Shown here piece by piece: positions 9,096-16,068 of a stretch of DNA of 64,000 bases; position 1 is the stretch's first letter, and the number at the start of each line of letters is the position of its first letter. Source of the DNA: Bacteroidales bacterium (GTDB lineage: Bacteria; Bacteroidota; Bacteroidia; Bacteroidales; P3); contig JAFUWF010000019.1 of the NCBI GenBank assembly GCA_017483575.1, positions 227,365 to 291,364 of the forward strand, given 5' to 3'. The notes below the pieces were generated by a model. It did no database searches, was not told where the DNA came from, and worked only from the letters and a program-made list of their open reading frames with translations. The translations under genes were made by a program, and so were the position numbers.

Positions 9096-9150
9096 TGCTC
9101 CCCTAAGTTAAGGGAGCTGGCAGCGGCTTGCCGCTGACTGAGGAGTGTGT
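9096..9150 (+). repeat. Dispersed double-hairpin element, copy 4 (AGCTG subtype)
   Basis: The palindrome GCTCCCCTAAGTTAAGGGAG has one mismatch in the second arm. It is followed by a GCAGCGGC/GCCGCTG hairpin and ACTGAGGAGTGTGT. Confidence 0.9.
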
Positions 9151-9222
9151 AAGGAAGACCGACGGAGTGTGTTGGGAATAATAATTTACAAGCAAACACA
9201 ATAAAAAAAGCAAAACCAAGTT

Positions 9223-10269
9223 ATGAAAAAAAAATACAACCAGACGATGGATAAGATTACCCTAGGCCGCAGTGGCCTCGTGGTGCCCCGCAATGGGTTC
9301 GGGGCCCTGCCAATACAACGTATCAGTGAGGCCGATGCCGTGCGCCTCGTTCGCCGCGCCCTGGATGGCGGCATGTACTATTTCGACACCGCCCGCTTCT
9401 ACACCGACAGCGAGGCCAAGCTCGGTGCCGCCCTCGTTGGCCGTCGCAGCGACGTGATTATCAGTACCAAAACCGGTGCCACCAGCGTCGAAGGCTTCTG
9501 GAAGGACCTGGAGACGAGCCTGGGGTTGCTACGGACGGACTATGTGGACCTCTACCAGTTCCACAATCCCTCCTTCTGTCCCAAGCCCGGCGACGGCAGC
9601 GGCCTGTACGAGGCCATGCAGGAGGCTGTGCGCCAGGGCAAAGTGCGCCATATCGGTATCACCAACCACCGCCAGCGTGTGGCCCTCGAGGCCATCGAGA
9701 GCGGCCTCTACGAGACGTTGCAGTACCCCTTCTCCTACCTGGCGTCGGAGGCCGACCTGGACATCGTTGAGCGCACGCGCCAGGCCGGCATGGGCTTCAT
9801 AGCCATGAAGGGCCTCAGCGGAGGCCTCATCACCCACAGCGCCGTGGCCTACGCCTACCTGGCGCAGTATCCCCATGTGGCTCCCATCTGGGGCATACAG
9901 AAGGAGACGGAGCTCGACGAGTGGCTCTCCTACCAGGACAACTCGCCGGTGCTTACCGACGAGATGCGCGCCGTCATCGAGAAGGACCGCCGCGAGCTCA
10001 GCGGCGACTTCTGCCGCGGTTGCGGCTACTGCCAGCCCTGTCCCGCAGGCATACAGATCCAGGACTGCAACCGCATGTCGCTGTTCCTGCGCCGTGCCCC
10101 GCACAGTGTCTACCTCACCGAGAGCTGGTACCGCGAGATGATGAAGATCGACGGCTGCCTGCATTGCAACCACTGCGTGCAGCATTGCCCCTACGGCCTC
10201 GACACGCCGAACCTCCTGGTCCGCAACAAGGAGGATTTCCTGGAGTTCTGGAAGAACAGGAACCGTTGA
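9223..10269 (+). CDS. Aldo/keto reductase fused to a 2[4Fe-4S] ferredoxin domain
   Basis: A 348-residue oxidoreductase. The N-terminal TIM-barrel domain (about 10-255) has aldo/keto reductase landmarks: FDTARFYTDSEAKLG, STKTGA and DLYQFHN. The C-terminal part carries two cysteine clusters, CRGCGYCQPCPAG (about residue 263) and CLHCNHCVQHCPYG (about 310), suited to bind iron-sulfur clusters. Such fusions are common in anaerobes; the substrate is unknown. An alternative start is ATG 9247 (MDKITLGRSGL), which fits family members better. It overlaps trmO by one base (TGATG), so the two are probably co-transcribed. Confidence 0.85.
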   Translation: MKKKYNQTMDKITLGRSGLVVPRNGFGALPIQRISEADAVRLVRRALDGGMYYFDTARFYTDSEAKLGAALVGRRSDVIISTKTGATSVEGFWKDLETSLGLLRTDYVDLYQFHNPSFCPKPGDGSGLYEAMQEAVRQGKVRHIGITNHRQRVALEAIESGLYETLQYPFSYLASEADLDIVERTRQAGMGFIAMKGLSGGLITHSAVAYAYLAQYPHVAPIWGIQKETELDEWLSYQDNSPVLTDEMRAVIEKDRRELSGDFCRGCGYCQPCPAGIQIQDCNRMSLFLRRAPHSVYLTESWYREMMKIDGCLHCNHCVQHCPYGLDTPNLLVRNKEDFLEFWKNRNR

Positions 10270-10961
10270 TGGAACTGAAAACGATTGCACATATCGAATG
10301 CGCCTATGCCACCAAATTCGGGGTGCCGCGGCAGGCCGGACTCGTGGCGAGCCGTGCGCGTGTGGTGTTCGAACCCCCATACAGGGTGGCGGAAGCCGTG
10401 CGCGGTCTGGAGGGCTTCGACTATGTGTGGCTGCTCTGGGGCTTCCACCTCAACGGGCGCCAGGAGTGGAGCCCGACGGTGCGTCCGCCGCGTCTGGGCG
10501 GTAACAAGAGGGTAGGGGTCTTCGCCACGCGCAGTCCCTATAGGCCCAACGCCGTGGGACTGTCGTCGGTGCGCCTGCTGTCCGTGGGCGTGGACGCTGG
10601 GGTGGGACCCGTGTTGGAGGTGGAAGGCGCCGACCTGGTGAACGGTACGCCCATCTACGACATCAAACCCTACATCGCCTATGCCGACAGCCATCCCGAT
10701 GCTCGCAGCGGTTTTGCCCCCGCAGCGCCGGAGGGAGTGCTGGAGGTGAGCGACCCACGGGGCGTTCTTTCCCCGCTGCCCGCGGAGATGGCCACCGCCT
10801 TGCGGCAGTCGTTGGCCCAGGATCCCCGTCCGCACTACCAGGACGACCCTGAGCGTCGCTATGCGATGCTCTTCGGTGGCTGGGAGGTGAAATTCCACGT
10901 TGTTGGTAAAACGCTGATAATCGACACATTGGATGCCGTTGAAATGTTAAAAAACTGTTAA
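10269..10961 (+). CDS. trmO: tRNA (t6A37-N6)-methyltransferase TrmO
   Basis: A 230-residue member of the TsaA/TrmO family, which uses S-adenosylmethionine to methylate N6-threonylcarbamoyladenosine at tRNA position 37. Family landmarks are FDYVWLLWGFH, RPPRLGGNKRVGVFATRSP, YRPNAVGLSSVRLL and YDIKPYI. Length is normal. The start overlaps the reductase stop (TGATG), which suggests translational coupling. Confidence 0.88.
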   Translation: MELKTIAHIECAYATKFGVPRQAGLVASRARVVFEPPYRVAEAVRGLEGFDYVWLLWGFHLNGRQEWSPTVRPPRLGGNKRVGVFATRSPYRPNAVGLSSVRLLSVGVDAGVGPVLEVEGADLVNGTPIYDIKPYIAYADSHPDARSGFAPAAPEGVLEVSDPRGVLSPLPAEMATALRQSLAQDPRPHYQDDPERRYAMLFGGWEVKFHVVGKTLIIDTLDAVEMLKNC

Positions 10962-11011
10962 AGTTTGTTAACAGTGAAATTTTTCGGGCAAAAATGTGTC
11001 TATATAGTCGA

Positions 11012-11533
11012 ATGGAAGAAATGTACACACAGATGGTCAAGGATTGCCGCCGCCGCGACCGCGAGGCGATGCGACGCCTCTATGAGACCACAGCCCCCAT
11101 GGCGCTGGGTGTGTGCATGCGCTACTGCCACAACCGCGAGACCGCGCAGGACCTGATGCAGGAGGGCTACATCAAGGTGTTCGAACACATAGGACGCCTG
11201 CGGGAGCCCGAGAAGCTGATGGCCTGGGTGCGCCAGTTGATGGTCAACGAGTGCCTGAACCACCTCAGGAGCCACAAAGAGACGGTGAGCCTGGAGGAGT
11301 TGGATGAGGAACCCGCGGTGCCGCCGGCCGACCCGTTCACCGTCGAGGAGGTGGTGCGGGCCCTGCAGGGACTGCCGGAGCGGCAACGGATGGTGTTCAA
11401 CCTGCTGGAGGTGGAGGGCGTGGCGCCCAAGAAGGTGGCACGCAGGCTGAAGACCAACGAGCAGAACGTGAAGGTGCTGTTTTCCCGCGCCTGCAACCGT
11501 CTGCAAGAAATATTGAAGAACGAAAAAGACTGA
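11012..11533 (+). CDS. ECF-type RNA polymerase sigma factor
   Basis: A 173-residue sigma-70 family regulator. Region 2 is visible at residues about 15-85 (LYETTAPMALGVCMRYCHNR, ETAQDLMQEGYIKVFEHI, AWVRQLMVNECLNHLR). Region 4 is at about 110-165 (LPERQRMVFNLLEVEG, KKVARRLKTNEQNVKVLFSRA). ATG 11012 is preferred; an in-frame ATG exists at 10994. It lies 5 bases before a membrane protein with an anti-sigma-like layout and probably forms an operon with it. Confidence 0.85.
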   Translation: MEEMYTQMVKDCRRRDREAMRRLYETTAPMALGVCMRYCHNRETAQDLMQEGYIKVFEHIGRLREPEKLMAWVRQLMVNECLNHLRSHKETVSLEELDEEPAVPPADPFTVEEVVRALQGLPERQRMVFNLLEVEGVAPKKVARRLKTNEQNVKVLFSRACNRLQEILKNEKD

Positions 11534-11538
11534 TAGAT

Positions 11539-12423
11539 ATGGACCTGAAGAACTTTGAAGTGCAGCCCGACAGCGGGCTTTTCGAGAAGATTGAGCGTAG
11601 ACTGCGCATGCGCCGTCTGGCCAGGGTGGCCGGCGGAGTGGCTGCCGTCGGTGTGGCGGTGGCTGTGGTGTGCGTGGCCTGGCCCGGAAAGAGCGGGGCC
11701 GGGGAGCCCGGCCCGATGGTGGCGGCGATGCAACCGTCGCAGGTACAGGCCTTGTCCAGCTCCGCCCAGCCTGACATCGAGGACCTGCAGAGTGTTGGCT
11801 TCGAAGCGGTGGCAGCGTCCGGCACCTCCCCCAAGCGAGAGGTGGTGGACGCAGGAGTGAGTGTGGCAGAGCAGCCTGCGGCCACACCGACACACACCAG
11901 CACCTCCCCTAAGCTAGGGGAGGTGGACGCACGGAGTGCGGACGGAGGAGTGTGTGTGGCCGAGCAGCCCGCTACCTCCGCGACACACACCTCAGTCAGC
12001 CCTGACCGGGCTGCCAGCTCCCCTAACTTAGGGGAGCAGCAAGTTGCCACCATGGCCGACGGCGGTACCCCCTCGGCGCAGCAGGGCGTCGAGATGCCTG
12101 CCGACAAGAGCAAGGACCCCTCGGCGACGATTGTGCACGAGGACAACCTGATGTGGGCGCCCAATGTCATAGCGCCCAACGGCGATGTGGACGAGAACCG
12201 CACCTTCAAGCTGAAGTCCACGTCGGCGGTGACGGAATTCCGCCTCGTCATCTTCAACCGCGGAGGCCGTCAGGTCTACCAGAGCAACGACCCCGCCTTC
12301 CAGTGGGACGGCACGTACGACGGCGCCGCCATGCCACAAGGAGCCTATGTGTGGGTGGCCAAATTCCGCGACAGCGACGGCCGCGCCCATCAGGAAAAGG
12401 GCACGGTGACCATCATCCGATAG
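11539..12423 (+). CDS. Anti-sigma-like membrane protein with CHU_C-type domain and inserted repeats
   Basis: A 294-residue protein with a short charged N-terminus (1-26), one membrane helix (about 27-47), a Pro/Ala/Ser-rich linker, and a C-terminal beta domain (205-294: NVIAPNGDVDENRTFKL, FRLVIFNRGGRQVYQS, WDGTYDGAAMPQGAYVWVAKF) that resembles the gliding-motility/type IX sorting CHU_C domain. The position after a sigma gene and the inside-out layout suggest an anti-sigma or sensor role; this is inference. The linker (about 96-166) is built from three copies of the dispersed double-hairpin element read in frame, giving TSPKLGEVDAR and SSPNLGEQ, and an internal duplication (VSVAEQPAATPTHTS, VCVAEQPATSATHTS). 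Confidence 0.7.
   Translation: MDLKNFEVQPDSGLFEKIERRLRMRRLARVAGGVAAVGVAVAVVCVAWPGKSGAGEPGPMVAAMQPSQVQALSSSAQPDIEDLQSVGFEAVAASGTSPKREVVDAGVSVAEQPAATPTHTSTSPKLGEVDARSADGGVCVAEQPATSATHTSVSPDRAASSPNLGEQQVATMADGGTPSAQQGVEMPADKSKDPSATIVHEDNLMWAPNVIAPNGDVDENRTFKLKSTSAVTEFRLVIFNRGGRQVYQSNDPAFQWDGTYDGAAMPQGAYVWVAKFRDSDGRAHQEKGTVTIIR
11823..11868 (+). repeat. Degenerate in-gene double-hairpin element
   Basis: CACCTCCCCCAAGCGAGAGG followed by TGGTGGACGCAGGAGTGAGTG matches the AGGTGG subtype, with mutations and loss of the second hairpin. It lies inside the membrane-protein gene. Confidence 0.65.
11901..11957 (+). repeat. Double-hairpin element, copy 5 (inside coding sequence)
   Basis: The palindrome arms CACCTCCCCTAAGC and TAGGGGAGGTG are followed by a GACGCAC/GTGCGGAC hairpin and GGAGGAGTGTGTG. 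It is translated in frame as TSPKLGEVDARSADGGVCV. Confidence 0.92.
11983..12040 (-). repeat. Double-hairpin element, copy 6 (inside coding sequence)
   Basis: ACACACACCTCAGTCAG, a CAGCCC/GGGCTG hairpin, then the palindrome CTCCCCTAACTTAGGGGAG and CAGC. It is oriented opposite to copy 5 and still open in the gene's frame (TSVSPDRAASSPNLGEQ). Confidence 0.92.
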
Positions 12424-12457
12424 GGGAGGGCGGACGTTCTAAGTGCCACATAATCAT

Positions 12458-12490
12458 TGCCGACGGCATGCCGTCGGCATTATTTTATAT
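12458..12490 (+). terminator. Rho-independent terminator
   Basis: A perfect 22-bp palindrome (arm TGCCGACGGCA at 12458-12468, partner 12469-12479) is followed by TTATTTTAT. It ends the sigma/membrane-protein operon before rnpB. Confidence 0.8.
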
Positions 12491-12521
12491 GGTTGTTCGC
12501 GTGTAATTCAAAAATTATGCG

Positions 12522-12529
12522 TATCTTTG
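12522..12529 (+). promoter_or_regulatory. rnpB promoter core
   Basis: TATCTTTG followed by CACCCGAAA is the canonical Bacteroidota -7 element. It places the RNA start near 12536-12540. Confidence 0.8.
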
Positions 12530-12537
12530 CACCCGAA

Positions 12538-12966
12538 ATAGCAAGGGCTGTTCTATCGCTCGGCACTTCGGATGCCGAGAGGAAAGTCCGGGCAGCGCGA
12601 GCCACCATGCTTCCTAACGGGAAGGCAGCGGATGAATGCTTGAATGCGTGATTCCGCCGACAGAGAGCGCCACAGAAAAGAAACCGCTAATCGTGCAAGG
12701 CTGCCTCCGCAAGGTCGGCCACCATGCATGAAGCAAGGGTGAAAACGCGGGGTAAGAGCCCACGACGTGTCCCGGTGACGGGCGCGATGGCAAGCCTCAT
12801 GGGCTGAAAGACCAAATAAACCGACAACCTCGGGCCGGCTCGCCCGATAGCCGCAAGGCTTTTGTCGGCGGGTAGGTCGATAGAGACCGTCGGCGACGGC
12901 GGCCCTAGATTGATGATAGAAGAACCCGCAAGGGTTACAGAACCCGGCTTACAGGCCCTGGCTATT
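12538..12966 (+). ncRNA. rnpB: RNase P RNA
   Basis: This is the catalytic RNA of ribonuclease P, which matures tRNA 5' ends. The hallmark conserved segments are present: GAGGAAAGTCCGGGC near the 5' end, GGGTAAGAGCCCAC in the middle, and ACAGAACCCGGCTTACAGGCC near the 3' end. The ends pair (TAGCAAGGGC with GCCCTGGCTA), and nine T follow. It has its own promoter. About 429 nt, a normal length for bacterial type A. Confidence 0.95.
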
Positions 12967-12977
12967 TTTTTTTGAAA

Positions 12978-13005
12978 TGAGAAATGAAAACTGAAAATTG
13001 AAATG
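12978..13005. repeat. Heptamer array (TGAAAAN)4 over a start codon
   Basis: Units TGAGAAA, TGAAAAC, TGAAAAT, TGAAATG. The last contains the ATG (13003) of the next gene. It is complementary to the array at 13064-13091. Confidence 0.75.
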
Positions 13006-13854
13006 GGATTGAAAAAAAACTATAGAAACAGGAAAATATGGCGCATCATTGTTTGCGTCATGATTTTCAGTTTTCAATTTTCAATTTTCAATTTCCTAAC
13101 CTCCTGTTCCGGCAAGTATGTGGGTGTGCCGCGGGCCGAGGTGCTCAGCTACCAGACCTATCCCACCTACGGCGGCCTGCATGCGTTGGCCACGGCCTAT
13201 GCCGAGAGCATCAACGCCGCCGTCAAGGCCGACACCCTGCATCCCGGCATGTATGCCGAATATGGCGTCACCCTCGCCCTGATGGGCCGTAAGGGTACCG
13301 CCTGCCGCATGCTCAATGCCGAGATGAAGGCCTTCCCCGAGGGCCGTGGCATGGTGCAGCGTATCAAGCAAAGGCTGATGCCGGACATGCTGGCCGACAC
13401 CCTGGCGTCGCCCCGCGACACCGCCAACCGGGCCCAGTTGGCCGAGTGGGCCTACGATTCCCTCACCGCCCTGCAGCCGTTGCCCTATGTGGCCCCCGTC
13501 ATCGACAGCACCGACACCCTGTGGATCAGCCAGCAGACCCCCGTCGACTCGGTGGTCTACCCCGTGGAACTCACCGCCAACGAGAAGCGCGAACTGCTGG
13601 CGCAACAGCAGGCTGCCGAGGCGGCACGCAAACAGTTCGTGGCCGACTCCATAGCCGCCGCCAAGCAGGCCGTCAAGGATGCCCGCAAGCAGGAGAAGCT
13701 GGAACGCGAGCAGGCCAAGAAGGAGAAAGAGAAGGCCCGCCAGCTGGAGCGCAAGGAGCGCGACAGACAGAACAAGGAACGTGCCGAACAGCGCCGCAAA
13801 GAACGCGAAGAGCAGAAGGTCGCCCGCGAAGCCGAAAAGAAAAAAGAAAAATGA
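13003..13854 (+). CDS. DUF4810-type lipoprotein
   Basis: A 283-residue lipoprotein: a hydrophobic segment ending in the lipobox LTSC (Cys about 35), then a domain with YQTYPTYGGL, PGMYAEYGVTLALMG and AFPEG that fits DUF4810, and a long Lys/Glu/Arg-rich coiled coil (about 185-283). DUF4810 proteins normally travel with CsgG-like and GNA1162 lipoproteins; the next gene is of GNA1162 type, but no CsgG is beside it. The start codon sits in one heptamer array and the signal-peptide core (FSFQFSIFNF) is encoded by another of opposite sense, so expression may be affected by hairpin formation or repeat slippage. Confidence 0.7.
   Translation: MGLKKNYRNRKIWRIIVCVMIFSFQFSIFNFLTSCSGKYVGVPRAEVLSYQTYPTYGGLHALATAYAESINAAVKADTLHPGMYAEYGVTLALMGRKGTACRMLNAEMKAFPEGRGMVQRIKQRLMPDMLADTLASPRDTANRAQLAEWAYDSLTALQPLPYVAPVIDSTDTLWISQQTPVDSVVYPVELTANEKRELLAQQQAAEAARKQFVADSIAAAKQAVKDARKQEKLEREQAKKEKEKARQLERKERDRQNKERAEQRRKEREEQKVAREAEKKKEK
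13064..13091. repeat. Heptamer array (TTTTCAA)4 in signal-peptide region
   Basis: TTTTCAG followed by three TTTTCAA units encodes the hydrophobic core of the lipoprotein signal peptide. A change of one 7-bp unit would shift the reading frame. Confidence 0.85.
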
Positions 13855-13874
13855 AAAATGAGAAATGAAAAATA
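13847..13874. repeat. Heptamer array (AAAAATG)4 at a gene junction
   Basis: AAAAATG, AAAAATG, AGAAATG, AAAAATA. The stop codon of the DUF4810 gene (13852-13854) and the start codon of the next gene (13865) both lie in this array. Confidence 0.85.
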
Positions 13875-14680
13875 ATAGAGGAAAATATATTGACGGGATG
13901 AGGTTTGCGCTTGGCGGCGCAAGCCATGTCTTTGTTTTTTTCTTTTTCATTTTTGCTTTTACAATGACCTCGTGCAAAAGCGAGAAGAAACTCGAGCACT
14001 ACAGCGATATCTACAGCGAACGCCCCGCGGTGATATACGTGGCGCCTCTCAACGACCTCTCCTTGCGCCATGCCCTGCGCACCACCGAGGACTCGGCGCT
14101 CAACCTCTCGCTCAACATTGCCTCCAAGCAGTTGTACCTCACAGCCTCGGACCCCTTGGTCTTCAATGGCTACTATGTCCCCGGCCCCTTGGCGTCGGCC
14201 CAGATTGCCGCCACCGAGTGGCGTTCCGGCAAGCAGCTGCGCAACGAGGACATCTCCGACTACAACACCCAGCTCGGCATCGACGCCGTGCTCTTCATCA
14301 CCATCCACAACTGGAGCAGCACCACCAACAGCTGGACCGTCGAGGCGGAGTATGTGCTGCGCTCCACGACGAGCAACAAGGAACTGCTCCACGTGTCGGT
14401 CACCGCCCGCAAGACTCTCTCCACCGACTTCAAAGGCAATCCCCAGCCCTTGGTGGAGGACCTGGCCTTTGCCGACAAGTACGGCTGCGACCTGGAGACC
14501 GCCCAGCGTTGCCGCCTGGTGGAGACGCTGAACAAGTATGTCCTCAAAGACCTGCCCTCCGGTAAGCGCGCCCGCGAACACCGCACCGAGCGCTACATCC
14601 CGTCCCATCCCGAATATTTCAACCTCCAGATACATCCCGACGGCTCTGTCGAGATGAAACAGACCGAACTCGTTGATTAG
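13865..14680 (+). CDS. GNA1162/DUF799-like lipoprotein
   Basis: A 271-residue lipoprotein: a very hydrophobic segment (VFVFFFFIFAF) precedes the lipobox MTSC (Cys about 38). The mature part (PAVIYVAPLNDLS, ASKQLYLTA, NGYYVPGPLASAQIAA, YNTQLGIDAVLFITIHNWSS) fits the GNA1162/DUF799 family of outer-membrane lipoproteins with a CsgG-like nucleotide-binding-type fold. It follows the DUF4810 gene by 10 bases and is surely co-transcribed. The usual CsgG partner is not adjacent. Cargo or role unknown. Confidence 0.7.
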   Translation: MKNNRGKYIDGMRFALGGASHVFVFFFFIFAFTMTSCKSEKKLEHYSDIYSERPAVIYVAPLNDLSLRHALRTTEDSALNLSLNIASKQLYLTASDPLVFNGYYVPGPLASAQIAATEWRSGKQLRNEDISDYNTQLGIDAVLFITIHNWSSTTNSWTVEAEYVLRSTTSNKELLHVSVTARKTLSTDFKGNPQPLVEDLAFADKYGCDLETAQRCRLVETLNKYVLKDLPSGKRAREHRTERYIPSHPEYFNLQIHPDGSVEMKQTELVD

Positions 14681-14689
14681 CATCAAACT

Positions 14690-15385
14690 ATGAATATCGA
14701 AGTATCACTCACCCCGGCCCTCTATCCCTATCGTACCATCACCGAGAACCATGTCACTGTGGCCATAGACCTTCTGCGTGCCACCACCGCCGTCTGCGCC
14801 GCCTTCCAGGCCGGTTGCAGCATCGTGGTGCCCCTGGACAGCCTCGACAACCTGCAGCGCTACCGCGAGATGGGCTTCCTTCTCGCCGCCGAGCGCAACG
14901 GCAGCAAGGTGGGCGACGCCGAGTATGGCAACTCGCCTACGGAGTACCTCGACAACGACATGAGCGGGGTACGCCTGGCCTACAGCACCACCAACGGCAC
15001 CGTCACCATTGTCCGTGCCGCCGACGCCGCGCTGACCCTCGTGGGATGCTTCGCCAACCTCACGGCGTTGTGCCAACGGCTCGCACAGGAGAACCGCGAT
15101 GTGGTGCTGCTCTGCAGCGGTTGGAAGAACGATTTCTGCATCGAGGACACCCTCGTGGCCGGTGCCATCATCGAACGCTGCCAGGCCACGCCCCACGGCG
15201 ATGCCGCCACAATGGCCCTCGACCTCTGGCAGCAGGCCAAGACCGACCCCTTCGCCTACTGCGCCGACGCCACCCATGTCCACCGCCTCTACGGTCTTGG
15301 GGCCGAGAAGGATGTGCGCTTTGCTTTCAAAATGGATACCTGTCCCGTGGTGCCCGTGCTCTCCAACGGACGACTGACCCTATGA
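14690..15385 (+). CDS. comB: Probable 2-phosphosulfolactate phosphatase (ComB family)
   Basis: 231 residues. The pattern VAIDLLRATTAVCAAFQAG, GFLLAAERNGSKVGDAEYGNSP, AYSTTNGTVTIV and LLCSGWKNDFCIEDTLVAGAI is that of ComB, a magnesium-dependent phosphatase first described in coenzyme M synthesis. Bacteroidota have homologues without that pathway, so the real substrate here is uncertain. It ends in an ATGA overlap with the PAP2 gene. Confidence 0.82.
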   Translation: MNIEVSLTPALYPYRTITENHVTVAIDLLRATTAVCAAFQAGCSIVVPLDSLDNLQRYREMGFLLAAERNGSKVGDAEYGNSPTEYLDNDMSGVRLAYSTTNGTVTIVRAADAALTLVGCFANLTALCQRLAQENRDVVLLCSGWKNDFCIEDTLVAGAIIERCQATPHGDAATMALDLWQQAKTDPFAYCADATHVHRLYGLGAEKDVRFAFKMDTCPVVPVLSNGRLTL

Positions 15386-16020
15386 GAAACCTCCTGGTCA
15401 TACTTCTGCTGCTGTCGCCCGTGGGCCTGCGTGCCCAGTGGGACACCGCCACGCCCGAACCGTTGCCGATGAGGAAGTACCTGGGCCCCGCCATTACCGG
15501 CGTCTCGCTGGTAGGTATGGGCAGCCTGCTGGCTTTCCAGCCCGACATGCACGATTTGGCCGTGACCCTCCGCGACGAAGTGCTCTATCATGACCTGCCG
15601 AAAATCCATGCCGACGACTATGTCCAATACCTCCCTGCGCTGACCCCTGTGGTACTGAACCTCTGCGGTGTGAAGGGACGTCACGGTTTCTGGAAACTGG
15701 CCCAGCTCGAAGGGGCCAGCTACCTGCTGGGAGGCGGATGGCTCAATGCCGCCAAATACGGTTTCGCCCTGCGCCGTCCCGACAACTCCACCCACAACAG
15801 TTTCCCCTCCGGCCACACTTTCTTTGCCTTCACCGGGGCCGAAATCCTGAGACGCGAGTATGGCAAGGAGTATCCCTGGCTGGCCGTGGCGGGCTACGCC
15901 GTGGCCACCCTTGTGGGAATCATGCGCATCTACAACAACCGCCACTGGGCCGGCGACGTGCTGGCGGGTGCCGGACTGGGCATCCTCTCGGTGTCGTTGG
16001 TGTATTGGACCCTCGATTAA
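15382..16020 (+). CDS. PAP2-family membrane phosphatase
   Basis: 212 residues with an N-terminal signal peptide (MRNLLVILLLLSPVGLRAQ). The PAP2 motifs are present: K-x6-RP (KYGFALRRP), SFPSGHTFFAF and R-x5-H-x3-D (RIYNNRHWAGDVLAG). Family members dephosphorylate lipid or polyprenyl phosphates in the envelope. The start overlaps comB by four bases. The catalytic domain is C-terminal, with membrane helices around it. Confidence 0.85.
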   Translation: MRNLLVILLLLSPVGLRAQWDTATPEPLPMRKYLGPAITGVSLVGMGSLLAFQPDMHDLAVTLRDEVLYHDLPKIHADDYVQYLPALTPVVLNLCGVKGRHGFWKLAQLEGASYLLGGGWLNAAKYGFALRRPDNSTHNSFPSGHTFFAFTGAEILRREYGKEYPWLAVAGYAVATLVGIMRIYNNRHWAGDVLAGAGLGILSVSLVYWTLD

Positions 16021-16068
16021 AAGAATAACTAAAACAATCAAACATTCAAGCAATCAATTAAATAGAAA

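Larger units (their letters stand above)
8844..9222. other. Intergenic region with two opposed double-hairpin elements
   Basis: It holds the right arm of the 11-bp array, then copies 3 and 4 of the dispersed element in opposite orientations around a 36-bp spacer, and the upstream region of the reductase gene. I see no gene in it. Confidence 0.6.
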
